NCBI RefSeq assembly: GCF_014192915.1
Contig: NZ_JACHYN010000012.1
Span: 1 to 64,000 of the forward strand
DNA length: 64,000 bases
Direction: 5' to 3'
Origin: Azospirillum sp. OGB3
Lineage (GTDB): Bacteria > Pseudomonadota > Alphaproteobacteria > Azospirillales > Azospirillaceae
Shown here: in pieces, positions 1-8,242 of the stretch
Layout: each line of letters opens with the position of its first letter
How positions within the stretch are numbered: position 1 is the first letter of the stretch
Translations under genes and position numbers: made by a program
Notes under the pieces: generated by a model
What the model saw: only the letters and a program-made list of their open reading frames with translations
Database searches by the model: none
Told to the model about the DNA's origin: nothing

Positions 1-101
1 CCGGCCCAGTCCTGGCGGTCGTAGCGGATCTTCCCCATGCCGAGCTGACGGCCGAGCGCGTCGGCGATCAGGGGGTTCGGTTCAACCAGGACAGCGCGCA
101 T
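1..101 (-). CDS. N-terminal fragment of an unidentified protein, cut by the window edge
   Basis: Reading leftward from an ATG at 101, the frame stays open to the window edge. It begins MRAVLVEPNPLIADALGR and continues through GMGKIRYDRQDW. A purine-rich GGAGAA lies about 5 bases upstream of the ATG, which supports the start. The MRAVLVEPN opening could be the first beta strand of a receiver or Rossmann-like fold, but about 33 residues do not allow a family call. It diverges from the lipoprotein gene at 457. Confidence 0.5.
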   Translation of the reverse strand, partial: MRAVLVEPNPLIADALGRQLGMGKIRYDRQDWA

Positions 102-456
102 GGGATTCTCCGCAACGGGGGTTTCAACTAGAGGGCGGGAGGACAAGGCACTTAAAATTTTCCTTAATTCCGAGTGCTTTATTTTCTCACACCCTCAGGT
201 AATAGCCTTCCTGTACCGCGAGTCAACCATCCGGCTTACCTCAAGGGATAATGTTACGGCCCGCTTTTATATGACTTTTAATATCCGTTAAGGCGTAGAT
301 TCTTGGCTGTTCTTTGCCTCGAAATTCGAAGCATTTTTCTCCCGACTTGCCCGCAACGACGAACCTCCGCACACGCCGTCCCGTCGGCTTGAACCGGGCT
401 TTAACCCGGTTGTATTTGACTGATGGCGAGAGCATGCCAACGGGGGAGAGGAACCA
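102..456. other. Intergenic region between divergent genes, relatively AT-rich
   Basis: These 355 bases separate the leftward edge gene from the rightward lipoprotein gene. The stretch 145-310 is clearly richer in A+T than the surrounding coding DNA, as expected of a divergent promoter region. I found no convincing gene, hairpin terminator or clear -35/-10 pair. The 63-codon frame starting at 100 has neither a ribosome binding site nor the local coding bias. Confidence 0.5.
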
Positions 457-933
457 ATGCCGACCCGCAACCGACAGGCGATTGCCGGAGCCGCCCTTGC
501 GAGCGTCGTCCTGCTGGCGGGCGGCTGCGCGATGACCAGCCCGGCGCCCGACACCGCCTACCGCCAGGCGCTGGAGGCGGCGGTGGAGGCCGGGCGGTGC
601 GAAGGCCCGACGGTGGAGGCGCTGTGGACCGCCTACGACCGCTGGTTCGCCGTGGCGGCCAGCCTCGCCTCCTACCACCGCGGGACGGAGGCCGGCGCCC
701 TGCTGCGGCAAGGCGAGGCGTTCCGCATCCTGGGCTGCCCCGCCGCGGCGCGCGACACCTACGAGACGCTCCTGCAGCGCTTTCCCGACCCCGATTACGA
801 GCTGGAGCGCAACGCCGCCCGCCGTGGCCTGATGGATCTGCCGATCAACCCGCCGACGCCCCTGCTGCGCCCGGCTCCCGCCGTCACCTCGGCCCTGCGC
901 GGCCCGGCCGGAACGGACCGCGGCGACGGCTGA
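457..933 (+). CDS. Small putative lipoprotein of unknown function
   Basis: A 158-residue protein with a lipoprotein-type signal peptide: a short basic start (MPTRNR), a hydrophobic stretch, then LLAGGC with the acylated Cys near residue 24. The mature part is alpha-helical, with Ala- and Arg-rich segments resembling a short tetratricopeptide-like pair (residues about 65-110, with GEAFRILGCPAAARDTYE). This suggests a small scaffold or assembly role at the outer membrane, but no family is recognised. The start is supported by GGGGGAGAGGAA upstream of the ATG. Confidence 0.75.
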   Translation: MPTRNRQAIAGAALASVVLLAGGCAMTSPAPDTAYRQALEAAVEAGRCEGPTVEALWTAYDRWFAVAASLASYHRGTEAGALLRQGEAFRILGCPAAARDTYETLLQRFPDPDYELERNAARRGLMDLPINPPTPLLRPAPAVTSALRGPAGTDRGDG

Positions 934-1010
934 TCCGCAGTCCCGCGTCATGACATCCGTGGGGTTGGCCGTATGGCTGCCATGACGCTCCGCACCATTG
1001 TTCCCAGGCA

Positions 1011-1030
1011 TGATATATCAGTAACCTGAT
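1011..1030. promoter_or_regulatory. Candidate operator upstream of the DMT transporter
   Basis: TGATATATCA (1011-1020) is a perfect 10-base palindrome. It runs into GTAACCTGAT, which also forms ATCAG-N4-CTGAT. The motif TGATATAT(C/T)AGTA recurs at 2086 upstream of kdgK, so both units may share a regulator, possibly the GntR protein at 3146. The binding protein is inferred only. Confidence 0.4.
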
Positions 1031-1099
1031 GGTTAACCGGGCCGAGACCCGGGCCATCCGTTTGCCTGCCGCCCTCCTGCCTGGAAACGCCCCCCGGCC

Positions 1100-2044
1100 A
1101 TGCCCGACTGCTCCCGACCCCTGGAAGGGGTGTCCGCCGCCCAGACCATGCCGTCCCATGGCCGCGAGCGCCGCGACGATCCCGTGCGCGGGATCCTGAT
1201 GGTCGTCGCCGCGGTCTTCTTCTTCTCCTGCTCCGACGCGACGGCGAAGTATCTGGCCCAGACGCTGCCGTCCATCGAGATCGGCTGGATGCGCTACGTC
1301 GGCTTCACGACGCTGCTGCTGCCGCTGATGATCCGCGGCGGTCCGCCGGTGATGAAGACCGCCAGCCCCGGCCTCCAGGTCCTGCGCGGGCTGGGGATGC
1401 TGGGCTCGGCGCTGTTCTTCATCATGGGCATGCACTACCTGCCCCTGGCCGAGGCGGCGGCGACCAGCTACGTCTCGCCGGTCTTCGTCACCGTGCTGTC
1501 GATCCTGGTGCTGGGCGAGAAGATCGGGCCGCGCCGCTGGGCGGCCGTGCTGGTCGGGCTGCTCGGCGTGCTGATCGTCATCCGGCCCGGCGGGGCGGCC
1601 TTCCAGCCGGCGGCCATCTTCCCCATCCTGTCGGCGATGAGCTGGGCGACAGGCGTGGTCATCACCCGCAAGATGACCGGGCAGGAGCACCCCACCACCA
1701 CCCTGATCTGGTCCGCCCTGACCGGCCTCGCCGTGCTGACCGTGCTGCTGCCCTTCAACGTCACCATGCCGACCGCAACGGAGGTGGCGCTGGGCGCCCT
1801 GATCGGTCTGGTCTCGACCATGGGGCAATGGCTGATGGTGCAGGCCTACCGCTTCGGCGAGGCGTCGGTGCTGGCGCCCTGCTCCTACGTGCAGATCGTC
1901 TGGTCCACGCTGCTGGGCTTCCTGATCTTCGGCGCGCTGCCCGACCACTGGACCTTCCTGGGCACAGGAATCATCATCGCCAGCGGCCTTTACACCGCCC
2001 ACCGCGAGCGGCTGCGCAAGAAGCAGCAGCGGAACGCCGCATGA
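1100..2044 (+). CDS. DMT/EamA-family membrane transporter
   Basis: A 314-residue protein with about ten hydrophobic segments arranged as two EamA repeats (roughly residues 30-165 and 175-305), the usual drug/metabolite transporter architecture. The N-terminal repeat starts at GILMVVAAVFFFSCSDATAKY. The second repeat ends in a basic tail (RERLRKKQQR). The substrate cannot be read from sequence. A later ATG at 1148, giving 298 residues, better fits the family's short N-terminus; neither start has a strong ribosome binding site. The gene precedes the KDG operon and shares a candidate operator motif with it, so a sugar-acid-related efflux or uptake role is possible. Confidence 0.85.
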   Translation: MPDCSRPLEGVSAAQTMPSHGRERRDDPVRGILMVVAAVFFFSCSDATAKYLAQTLPSIEIGWMRYVGFTTLLLPLMIRGGPPVMKTASPGLQVLRGLGMLGSALFFIMGMHYLPLAEAAATSYVSPVFVTVLSILVLGEKIGPRRWAAVLVGLLGVLIVIRPGGAAFQPAAIFPILSAMSWATGVVITRKMTGQEHPTTTLIWSALTGLAVLTVLLPFNVTMPTATEVALGALIGLVSTMGQWLMVQAYRFGEASVLAPCSYVQIVWSTLLGFLIFGALPDHWTFLGTGIIIASGLYTAHRERLRKKQQRNAA

Positions 2045-2085
2045 CCACCCTATGGCCAGCGCCCGAAAAGCCTTGCCACCCGCAT

Positions 2086-2101
2086 TGATATATTAGTATA
2101 C
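2086..2101. promoter_or_regulatory. Candidate operator upstream of kdgK
   Basis: TGATATATTAGTATAC repeats the motif at 1011 with one base changed in its first 13 bases. It lies about 85 bases before kdgK, whose operon encodes an FCD-type GntR regulator, the simplest candidate ligand-responsive repressor. No other copy was noticed in the window. Confidence 0.4.
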
Positions 2102-2114
2102 TTGACCCAGGAGG

Positions 2115-2134
2115 CACGGGACTAAAAACCCGTG
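2115..2134. promoter_or_regulatory. Perfect 6-bp inverted repeat in the kdgK leader
   Basis: CACGGG and CCCGTG flank an 8-base A-rich loop. It lies between the candidate operator and the kdgK start. There is no T-run after it, so it is not a typical intrinsic terminator; it could be a second operator or a leader hairpin. Confidence 0.35.
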
Positions 2135-2184
2135 TCGTTCGAACTCTTTAGCACAGACCGGCGGATCGGACCGCCGGACGGGGG

Positions 2185-3123
2185 ATGGCGATGGGTGAGT
2201 CCGCGCGCCGGGTTGCGGCCCTTGGCGAATGCATGATCGAACTGGTGCGCCGTCCCGACGGGACCTTCACCATGGGCTTCGGCGGCGACACCCTGAACAC
2301 CGCCGTCTACATGGCGCGGCTGGGCGTGGCAACCGATTACGTGACGGCGCTGGGCGACGACGGCAACAGCGACGCCATGGTCGCCACCTGGGAGGCCGAA
2401 GGGGTCGGCACCGGCCATGTGCTGCGCGTCGCCAACCGCGTCCCCGGCCTCTACATGATCGAGACGGACGACAGCGGCGAGCGGCGCTTCCTCTACTGGC
2501 GCGATTCCGCGCCGGCCCGCGACCTGTTCGTGCTGCCCGACAGCCCGGCGCTGGTCGCCGATCTGGAAAGCTACGACCTCCTCTACATGTCCGGCATCAG
2601 CCTGGCCATCTGGGGCGAGCGCGGGCGCGAGGTGCTGTTCCCCATGCTCGACCGCCTGCGCGAGCGCGGCGGCCGCGTCGCCTTCGACACCAACTGGCGC
2701 CCCCGCCTGTGGCCCGACCGCGAGACGGCGCAACGCGCCTACGACGCGATGCTCGAACGCACCGACATCGCCCTGCCGGGCGTCGAGGACCTGCGCGGCC
2801 TCTACGGCGACGCCGATGCCGACACCGCCATGGCCCGCGTGCGCGGCGCCGGGGTGACGGAAATCGTGCTGAAGCTGGAAAAGCCGGGCTGCATCGTTTC
2901 CGCCCCCGGCGTCGAGGAGACCGTGCCGTCGGAGAAGGTCGCCAAGGTCGTGGACACCACCGCCGCGGGCGACAGCTTCAGCGCCGGTTATCTCAGCGCC
3001 CGCCTGAAGGGCCTCGGCCCCGTGGAGGCGGCGCGCTCCGCCCACCGCATCGCCGCCGTGGTCATCCAGCACCGCGGCGCCGTCATCCCGCGCGACGCCA
3101 TGGCGTCCGTGCTGGACGGCTGA
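2185..3123 (+). CDS. kdgK: PfkB-family sugar kinase, probable 2-dehydro-3-deoxygluconokinase
   Basis: Would phosphorylate 2-keto-3-deoxygluconate to KDPG, the substrate of the aldolase encoded downstream. The 312 residues match the family length. The N-terminal GECMIEL and GGDTLNTA segments fit the substrate-binding region of KDG kinases, and DTTAAGDSFSAGY is the PfkB signature, with the likely catalytic Asp near residue 263. It is first in a four-gene operon (kdgK, gntR, eda, oxidoreductase). The start could be either of two ATGs six bases apart. The specificity call rests on eda being in the same operon; a related PfkB sugar kinase is the alternative. Confidence 0.85.
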   Translation: MAMGESARRVAALGECMIELVRRPDGTFTMGFGGDTLNTAVYMARLGVATDYVTALGDDGNSDAMVATWEAEGVGTGHVLRVANRVPGLYMIETDDSGERRFLYWRDSAPARDLFVLPDSPALVADLESYDLLYMSGISLAIWGERGREVLFPMLDRLRERGGRVAFDTNWRPRLWPDRETAQRAYDAMLERTDIALPGVEDLRGLYGDADADTAMARVRGAGVTEIVLKLEKPGCIVSAPGVEETVPSEKVAKVVDTTAAGDSFSAGYLSARLKGLGPVEAARSAHRIAAVVIQHRGAVIPRDAMASVLDG

Positions 3124-3145
3124 TCCCCTGACGGAGGGACCCTCC

Positions 3146-3895
3146 ATGCCCCCAGGGCAAACTTCTACGGGCCTAGCCACGACCGTTCCAGCCATCGTCA
3201 AGCCGCCCCGCGCCTCGCAGCGCGGGACCACGGCGGCGGCGGCGATCTACCGCGACCTGCGGGCCGACATCGTGTCGCTGGCCCGCAAGCCGGGCGACCC
3301 GATCGTGGAGAAGCTGGTGGCCGAAGCCTTCGGCGTCAGCCGCACCCCGGTGCGCGAGGCCGTCCTGCGGCTGGCCGACGAAGGGCTGGTGGAGGTCTTT
3401 CCGCAATCGGGCACCTTCGTGGCGCGCATTCCCATCGCCGACCTGCCCGAAGCCAACCTGATCCGCAAGACGCTGGAGCAGGCGACCGTCCGCTTCGCGG
3501 CGGAACGTGCCACCCGCAGCCAAGTCGCCGCTCTCCAGGCCAACCTGGAGCGCCAGCGCGAGGTCGACGCCTCGGGCTGTGCCGACGGCTTCCATCAGGC
3601 GGACGAGACGTTCCACGCGCTGATCGCCGACATTGCCGGCTATCCGGGATTTTGGCCGATCACCCAGCAGGTGAAGGTGCAGATCGACCGCTGCCGCCAC
3701 TTGACCCTTCCCTTTCCCGGCCGCATGGCGACCGTCATCGCCGAGCACGAGGCCATCGTCACCGCCATCGCGGACCATGACCCCGACCGCGCGGTGAAGG
3801 CGCTCGGCGACCACATCGACGGCCTGCTGCTGACCATCGACGACATGCGGCTCGCCACACCATTGTATTTCTCTCCTGCCGAGGCCCTGACATGA
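3146..3895 (+). CDS. GntR-family transcriptional regulator, FCD subfamily
   Basis: A 249-residue regulator. The winged helix-turn-helix (about residues 33-95) contains VAEAFGVSRTPVREAVLRLADEG, typical of the family. The C-terminal FCD domain has the metal and ligand-binding pattern of spaced Asp and His residues (ADETFHALI, then EHEAIVTAI and LGDHI). The N-terminus is about 25 residues longer than usual. It lies inside the KDG operon and overlaps eda by four bases, so it most likely controls this operon in response to a sugar acid or KDG. Confidence 0.9.
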   Translation: MPPGQTSTGLATTVPAIVKPPRASQRGTTAAAAIYRDLRADIVSLARKPGDPIVEKLVAEAFGVSRTPVREAVLRLADEGLVEVFPQSGTFVARIPIADLPEANLIRKTLEQATVRFAAERATRSQVAALQANLERQREVDASGCADGFHQADETFHALIADIAGYPGFWPITQQVKVQIDRCRHLTLPFPGRMATVIAEHEAIVTAIADHDPDRAVKALGDHIDGLLLTIDDMRLATPLYFSPAEALT

Positions 3896-4527
3896 CCCAC
3901 CCGCGTCTTGAACCCTCCCTATCCGGCCCGCGCATCGTCCCGGTCCTCGTCCTTGACGAGCCGGACACCGCGGTCGCCCTGGCCGAGGCGCTGGTCGCCG
4001 GCGGCCTGACCACGCTGGAGGTGACACTGCGCACCCCCGCGGCGCTGGCCTGCGCGGAGGCCATCGCCGCCCGCGTTCCGGGCGCCCTCGTCGGCCTCGG
4101 CACGCTGATCCGGCCGGAGCAGTTCGCCCAGGCCCGCGATGCCGGTGCCCGCTTCGTCGTCAGCCCCGGCCTGACCGACCGTCTGGCGGAGGCCGCCAAG
4201 ACCGCCGGCCTGCCCTATCTGCCGGGCATTGCCACGGTGGCCGAGGCGCTGATCGCCATGGAGCACGGCTTCCGCGAGCTGAAATTCTTCCCGGCGATGT
4301 TGAACGGCGGCGCCCCGGCGCTGCGCGGCATGGCCCCGCTGATGCCGGAGATCCGCTTCTGCCCGACCGGCGGCCTCAAGGCGGAGCATGTGAAGGAGAT
4401 CCTGTCGCTCCCCAACGTCTTCGCGCTCGGCGGCACCTGGCTGACCCCGGCCGACGCCGTGAAGGAGCGCCGCTGGTCCGAGATCGAGCGGCTGGCCCGC
4501 GAGGCCTCCGCCCTGGCCCAGGGCTGA
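3892..4527 (+). CDS. eda: KDPG aldolase (2-dehydro-3-deoxyphosphogluconate aldolase)
   Basis: Cleaves KDPG to pyruvate and glyceraldehyde 3-phosphate, the last step of the Entner-Doudoroff route. The 211 residues match the family. EVTLRTP carries the conserved Glu (E43), and ELKFFPA carries the Schiff-base Lys (K131). FCPTGG and LGGTWL are the phosphate-binding segments. The start overlaps the gntR stop as ATGA, indicating translational coupling. Confidence 0.93.
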   Translation: MTHPRLEPSLSGPRIVPVLVLDEPDTAVALAEALVAGGLTTLEVTLRTPAALACAEAIAARVPGALVGLGTLIRPEQFAQARDAGARFVVSPGLTDRLAEAAKTAGLPYLPGIATVAEALIAMEHGFRELKFFPAMLNGGAPALRGMAPLMPEIRFCPTGGLKAEHVKEILSLPNVFALGGTWLTPADAVKERRWSEIERLAREASALAQG

Positions 4528-4532
4528 GCCGG

Positions 4533-5561
4533 ATGCGGCGGCGCGTCGGCGTGATCGGGCTTGGCATGGCGGCGACGCCGCACGCCCAGAGCCTGCTGGA
4601 TCTGGCGGACCGGGTGGAGGTGGCGGGCTGCTTCAGCCCGTCGCCCGACCGCCGCACCGCCTTCGCGGCGCGCTTCGGCCTGCCGGCGGTGGACCGGGTG
4701 GAGGCGATCCTCGACGATCCCACCGTCTCCGCCGTCCTGCTGCTGACCCCGCCGGACACCCACGCCGATCTCGTCGCCCGCTGCGCCGCCGCCGGCAAGC
4801 ACGTCCTGCTGGAAAAGCCGCTCGACGCCACCCCCGCCGGCTGCCGCGCCGTGGTGGAGAGCATGGAGCGCGCCGGGCTGACGCTCGGCGTCATGCTCCA
4901 GCACCGCTTCCGCGCCGCCGCCGAACGGCTGGCGGAGCTGCTACGCACCGGCACGCTGGGCCGTCCGCTGTCGGCCTCCGTCGTGGTGCGCTGGTGGCGC
5001 GACGACGCCTATTACGCCCAGCCGGGACGCGGCATGAAGGCGCGCGACGGCGGCGGCGTGCTGCTGACCCAGGCCATCCACACGCTCGACCTCTACGTCA
5101 GCCTGCTCGGCCTGCCGCGCGAGGTCGACGCCTTCGCCACCACCAGCGGCCTGCGCCCCATCGACACCGAGGACGTGGTGTGCGCCGCCCTGCGCTACGA
5201 CGGCGGACTGCTCGCCACGGTGGACGCCACCACCGCGGCCTATCCCGGCTATCCGGAGCGCATCGAGATTGCCGGGTCCGCCGGCTCCGCCCTGTTGATC
5301 GGCGACCGGCTGGAGGTGCAACTGCGCTCCGGCGGGACGGTCCAGGCCGGGGAGACGGCGGGCACGCTGGGCGGCGGGGCCGACCCCATGGCCTTCTCCA
5401 ACGCCCACCACCGCGCCGTCCTGGCCGACTTCCTCGACTCGCTCGACCACGGCACCCAGCCGCGGGTATCGGGGCGGGAGGCGCTGAAGGTCCACCGGCT
5501 GATCGAGGCGATCCTCCAGGCGTCCGAAAGCGGCGCCGTCACGGCGGTTCCGGAGAGCTGA
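4533..5561 (+). CDS. Gfo/Idh/MocA-family NAD(P)-dependent oxidoreductase
   Basis: A 342-residue dehydrogenase with an N-terminal Rossmann fold (GVIGLGMAA, residues 5-13) and the family EKP motif (E94-K95-P96), whose Lys lies in the active site. The C-terminal domain binds the sugar-like substrate. It starts 5 bases after eda, so it is in the same operon and probably oxidises a sugar or sugar acid feeding KDG formation. No dehydratase is present in the operon, so the upstream step is not encoded here. Confidence 0.85.
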   Translation: MRRRVGVIGLGMAATPHAQSLLDLADRVEVAGCFSPSPDRRTAFAARFGLPAVDRVEAILDDPTVSAVLLLTPPDTHADLVARCAAAGKHVLLEKPLDATPAGCRAVVESMERAGLTLGVMLQHRFRAAAERLAELLRTGTLGRPLSASVVVRWWRDDAYYAQPGRGMKARDGGGVLLTQAIHTLDLYVSLLGLPREVDAFATTSGLRPIDTEDVVCAALRYDGGLLATVDATTAAYPGYPERIEIAGSAGSALLIGDRLEVQLRSGGTVQAGETAGTLGGGADPMAFSNAHHRAVLADFLDSLDHGTQPRVSGREALKVHRLIEAILQASESGAVTAVPES

Positions 5562-5578
5562 ACCAAGTGGCCACCATG

Positions 5579-5720
5579 CCCCTCTCCCGCCTCGGGAGAG
5601 GGTGCCCGCGCAAGCGGGCGGGTGAGGGTAGAATCAAGGATCAAGCCCCGATCCTCGGCGTTACCCTCACCCTTCCCACGCTTCGCGCGGGCCCCTTCCC
5701 TCTCCCGGGACGGGAGAGGG
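5579..5720. repeat. Palindromic intergenic repeat, family A copy 1
   Basis: A composite of three hairpins: an outer pair of CCCTCTCCCG-CGGGAGAGGG modules and a central ACCCTCACCC/GGGTGAGGGT pair. It separates the oxidoreductase and msrP. Related copies are at 10377, 32620, 34949 and 42832. Such elements are common in Azospirillum-like genomes and may act as attenuators or 3' mRNA stabilisers. Confidence 0.85.
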
Positions 5721-5851
5721 TATTCGAGAGCCCTTCACGTCACGCTCACGAACTCGTGTCCCGCGCTTGATTTGCCGGGACCGGCGACCAAGGCTAGATG
5801 AGGGACGGGGGGCGCTGTCGCCTCCCGGCGGCTTTCTTGTGGAGAGGGTTC

Positions 5852-6799
5852 ATGCTCATCAAAGTCCGGAGCGCGTCGCAGGCCAGCGAGAACGAGGTGA
5901 CGCCCCGCGGCCTGTTCCTGTCCCGGCGCTCGATCATGGCTGGCGGCGCCGCAGCCCTGGCGCTCGGCGGCACGGGTGCCCTCTCGGGTCCGGCGCTGGC
6001 GGCGCCTTTCCAGGCTCCGCTGACGGTCAGCCCGAAGGACCCCAAGATGGACGCCCAGACTCCCATGAAGTCGGCGACCAGCTACAACAATTTCTACGAG
6101 TTCGGGACGGACAAGACCGACCCGTCCGAGAACGCCGGCACGCTGCGCACCCGCCCGTGGGAGATCGCGGTGGACGGCGATGTCGGCAAGCCTACCACCT
6201 TTGGCATCGAGGATCTGCTGTCCTTCCCGCTGGAGGAGCGTGTCTACCGCCTGCGCTGCGTCGAGGGCTGGTCGATGGTGATCCCCTGGGTCGGCTTCCC
6301 GCTGGCCGAGTTGCTGAAGCGCGTCGACCCGACCGGCAACGCCAAGTACGTCGCCTTCCAGACGCTGGCCGACCGCTCGCAGATGCCCGGCCTGAAGTAT
6401 CCCGTGTTGCAATGGCCCTATGTGGAGGGGCTGCGCATGGACGAGGCCATGCACCCGCTGACCATCCTCGCAGTCGGCATGTACGGCGAGACGCTGCCCA
6501 ACCAGAACGGCGCGCCGGTGCGGCTGGTCGTGCCGTGGAAGTACGGCTTCAAGTCGATCAAGTCGATCGTCCGCATCACCCTGACGCAGGACCAGCCGCC
6601 GACCTCCTGGAACCGCTCGCAGCCGCGCGAGTACGGCTTCTATTCGAACGTGAACCCGGAGGTCGACCACCCGCGCTGGAGCCAGGCGACGGAGCGCCGC
6701 GTCGGCGAGTTCTCCCGCCGCAAGACGCTGCCCTTCAACGGTTATGGCGAGGAGGTGGCGTCGCTCTACGCCGGCATGGATCTGCGGAAGAACTACTGA
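5852..6799 (+). CDS. msrP: Periplasmic protein-methionine-sulfoxide reductase, molybdopterin catalytic subunit
   Basis: Repairs oxidised methionines in periplasmic proteins, taking electrons from MsrQ. The ATG at 5852 is preceded by GGAGAGGG, which favours it over an in-frame start 54 bases upstream. The 315-residue precursor has a twin-arginine signal (SRRSIM, residues 24-29) followed by a hydrophobic stretch ending near ALAAP. The YRLRCVEGW segment carries the likely molybdenum-ligating Cys136. The sulfite-oxidase-like fold continues with [11 protein letters not shown] and [11 protein letters not shown]. It is immediately followed by msrQ. Confidence 0.93.
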   Translation: MLIKVRSASQASENEVTPRGLFLSRRSIMAGGAAALALGGTGALSGPALAAPFQAPLTVSPKDPKMDAQTPMKSATSYNNFYEFGTDKTDPSENAGTLRTRPWEIAVDGDVGKPTTFGIEDLLSFPLEERVYRLRCVEGWSMVIPWVGFPLAELLKRVDPTGNAKYVAFQTLADRSQMPGLKYPVLQWPYVEGLRMDEAMHPLTILAVGMYGETLPNQNGAPVRLVVPWKYGFKSIKSIVRITLTQDQPPTSWNRSQPREYGFYSNVNPEVDHPRWSQATERRVGEFSRRKTLPFNGYGEEVASLYAGMDLRKNY

Positions 6800-6800
6800 G

Positions 6801-7442
6801 ATGGCCGCAACGTCGAAAGGACCGGTTGCCCAGGCGTTGTCCTCGCGCTGGGCGAAGCCGGCGGTGTTCGTCCTGGGTCTGGTCCCGCTCGGCTGGATGG
6901 TCTGGCTTGGCCTGAGCGGTGGGCTGGGGGCGGAGCCGGTGGCCGAGGCGGTGCGGCAGAGCGGGCTGTGGGCGCTGCGCCTGCTCCTGGTCGCACTCGC
7001 CGTCACGCCGCTGCGCATCCTGACGGGTCAGGCGGGGTTGGCGCGCTTCCGCCGGATGATCGGGCTGTTCGCCTTCTTCTACGCCCTGCTGCACGTCTCC
7101 GTCTATGTGGGGGTGGACCAGTTCTTCGACTGGGCGGCGGTGTGGAAGGACATCGTGAAGCGGCCCTACATCACGGTCGGCATGGGCGCCTTCGTGATCC
7201 TGACGGCGCTGGCCGCGACCTCGACCAACGGCATGGTGCGGCGGCTCGGCGGGCGGCGCTGGAAGGCGCTGCACAAGGCGGTGTTCGTCGCCGGGGCGGC
7301 GGGCTGCGTCCACTACGTCATGCTGGTCAAGGGCTGGCAGTACCCGCCCTTCGTCTACGCGGCGATCTTCCTGGGACTGATTGCCCTGCGCTACGCGAAG
7401 TCGCCGGCGACGGGGCGGCTCTCCCCGTCCTACCGGACCTGA
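6801..7442 (+). CDS. msrQ: Heme-binding membrane subunit of the MsrPQ system
   Basis: A 213-residue membrane protein with about six hydrophobic segments of the ferric-reductase-like type. Histidines suited to heme ligation appear in YALLHVSVYV and in GCVHYVMLVKGWQYPPF. It passes quinol-derived electrons to MsrP. The ATG follows the msrP stop by a single base. Its 3' end overlaps the convergent ABC ATPase gene by 13 bases. Confidence 0.92.
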   Translation: MAATSKGPVAQALSSRWAKPAVFVLGLVPLGWMVWLGLSGGLGAEPVAEAVRQSGLWALRLLLVALAVTPLRILTGQAGLARFRRMIGLFAFFYALLHVSVYVGVDQFFDWAAVWKDIVKRPYITVGMGAFVILTALAATSTNGMVRRLGGRRWKALHKAVFVAGAAGCVHYVMLVKGWQYPPFVYAAIFLGLIALRYAKSPATGRLSPSYRT

Positions 7443-8242
7443 GCCGGCCGCCGAAGCCCGACCGGCAGGCACACCCGCATCCCGTCCGCCCCCACGGCCA
7501 CCACCTCGACCTCCGTCCCGTAGACCTCGCGCATCATCGCGGCGGTGATGACCGCCTCCGGCGTGCCGAAGCGGGTCAGCCGCCCGTCGTGCAGCAGCGC
7601 CACCCGGTCGGCGATGGCGAAGGCCTGCTCCGGGTGGTGGGTGGAGAAGACCACCGTCAACCCATCGCCCCCCTCGCCGTCCGCCAGCCGCCGCACCTGC
7701 TCCAGCACGCGCACCTGATTGCCGAAGTCCAGGCTGGCGGTCGGCTCGTCGAGCACCAGCACGCGCGGCGCCTGGGCCAACGCACGGGCGATCAGGGCCA
7801 TCTGCCGCTCACCGCCGCTGATGCGCAGCCAGTCGCGCTCGGCCAGATGCCCGATGCCCAGCCGTTCCAGCGCGGCCTCGGCGGCGGCGTGGTCGGACGC
7901 GGCGGGGGCGCTGAAGGCGCCGCGGTGGGCGGTGCGGCCCATCAGCACCATCTCGCGCACGGTGAAGGGAAACTGCCCCGCCCCCGCCTGCGGGACATAG
8001 CCGAAGGCCAGCGCCCGGCGGCGCGGCGACCAGCCGGCGGTGTCCTCGCCATCGACCCGCACCCGCCCGCCGCACGGCGGCAGCAGGCCGAGCAGCGTCT
8101 TGAACAGCGTCGTCTTGCCGCCGCCGTTGGGGCCGAGCAGGCACAGCACCTCCCCCGCCGCCACGGCGAAGCCGACCCCGGCGCCGACCACCCGCTCACC
8201 ATAGCCGAAGGCAAGATCCTCCACCAACAGCCGCGCGCTCAT
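7430..8242 (-). CDS. ABC transporter ATP-binding protein, FecE/BtuD type
   Basis: A 270-residue ATPase with Walker A GPNGGGKTT (residues about 38-46), a Q-loop region, signature ISGGERQ, and Walker B VLVLDEPTASLD. It is the last of three leftward genes (binding protein, permease, ATPase) and overlaps the permease by four bases. The family imports ferric siderophores, heme, cobalamin or, in MolABC, molybdate. Nothing in the ATPase distinguishes these. Confidence 0.9.
   Translation of the reverse strand: MSARLLVEDLAFGYGERVVGAGVGFAVAAGEVLCLLGPNGGGKTTLFKTLLGLLPPCGGRVRVDGEDTAGWSPRRRALAFGYVPQAGAGQFPFTVREMVLMGRTAHRGAFSAPAASDHAAAEAALERLGIGHLAERDWLRISGGERQMALIARALAQAPRVLVLDEPTASLDFGNQVRVLEQVRRLADGEGGDGLTVVFSTHHPEQAFAIADRVALLHDGRLTRFGTPEAVITAAMMREVYGTEVEVVAVGADGMRVCLPVGLRRPAQVR

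Noticed and set aside
100-291. 63-codon frame in the first intergenic region
   Set aside because: No ribosome binding site, unusual composition for this genome, and it overlaps the start of the leftward edge gene.
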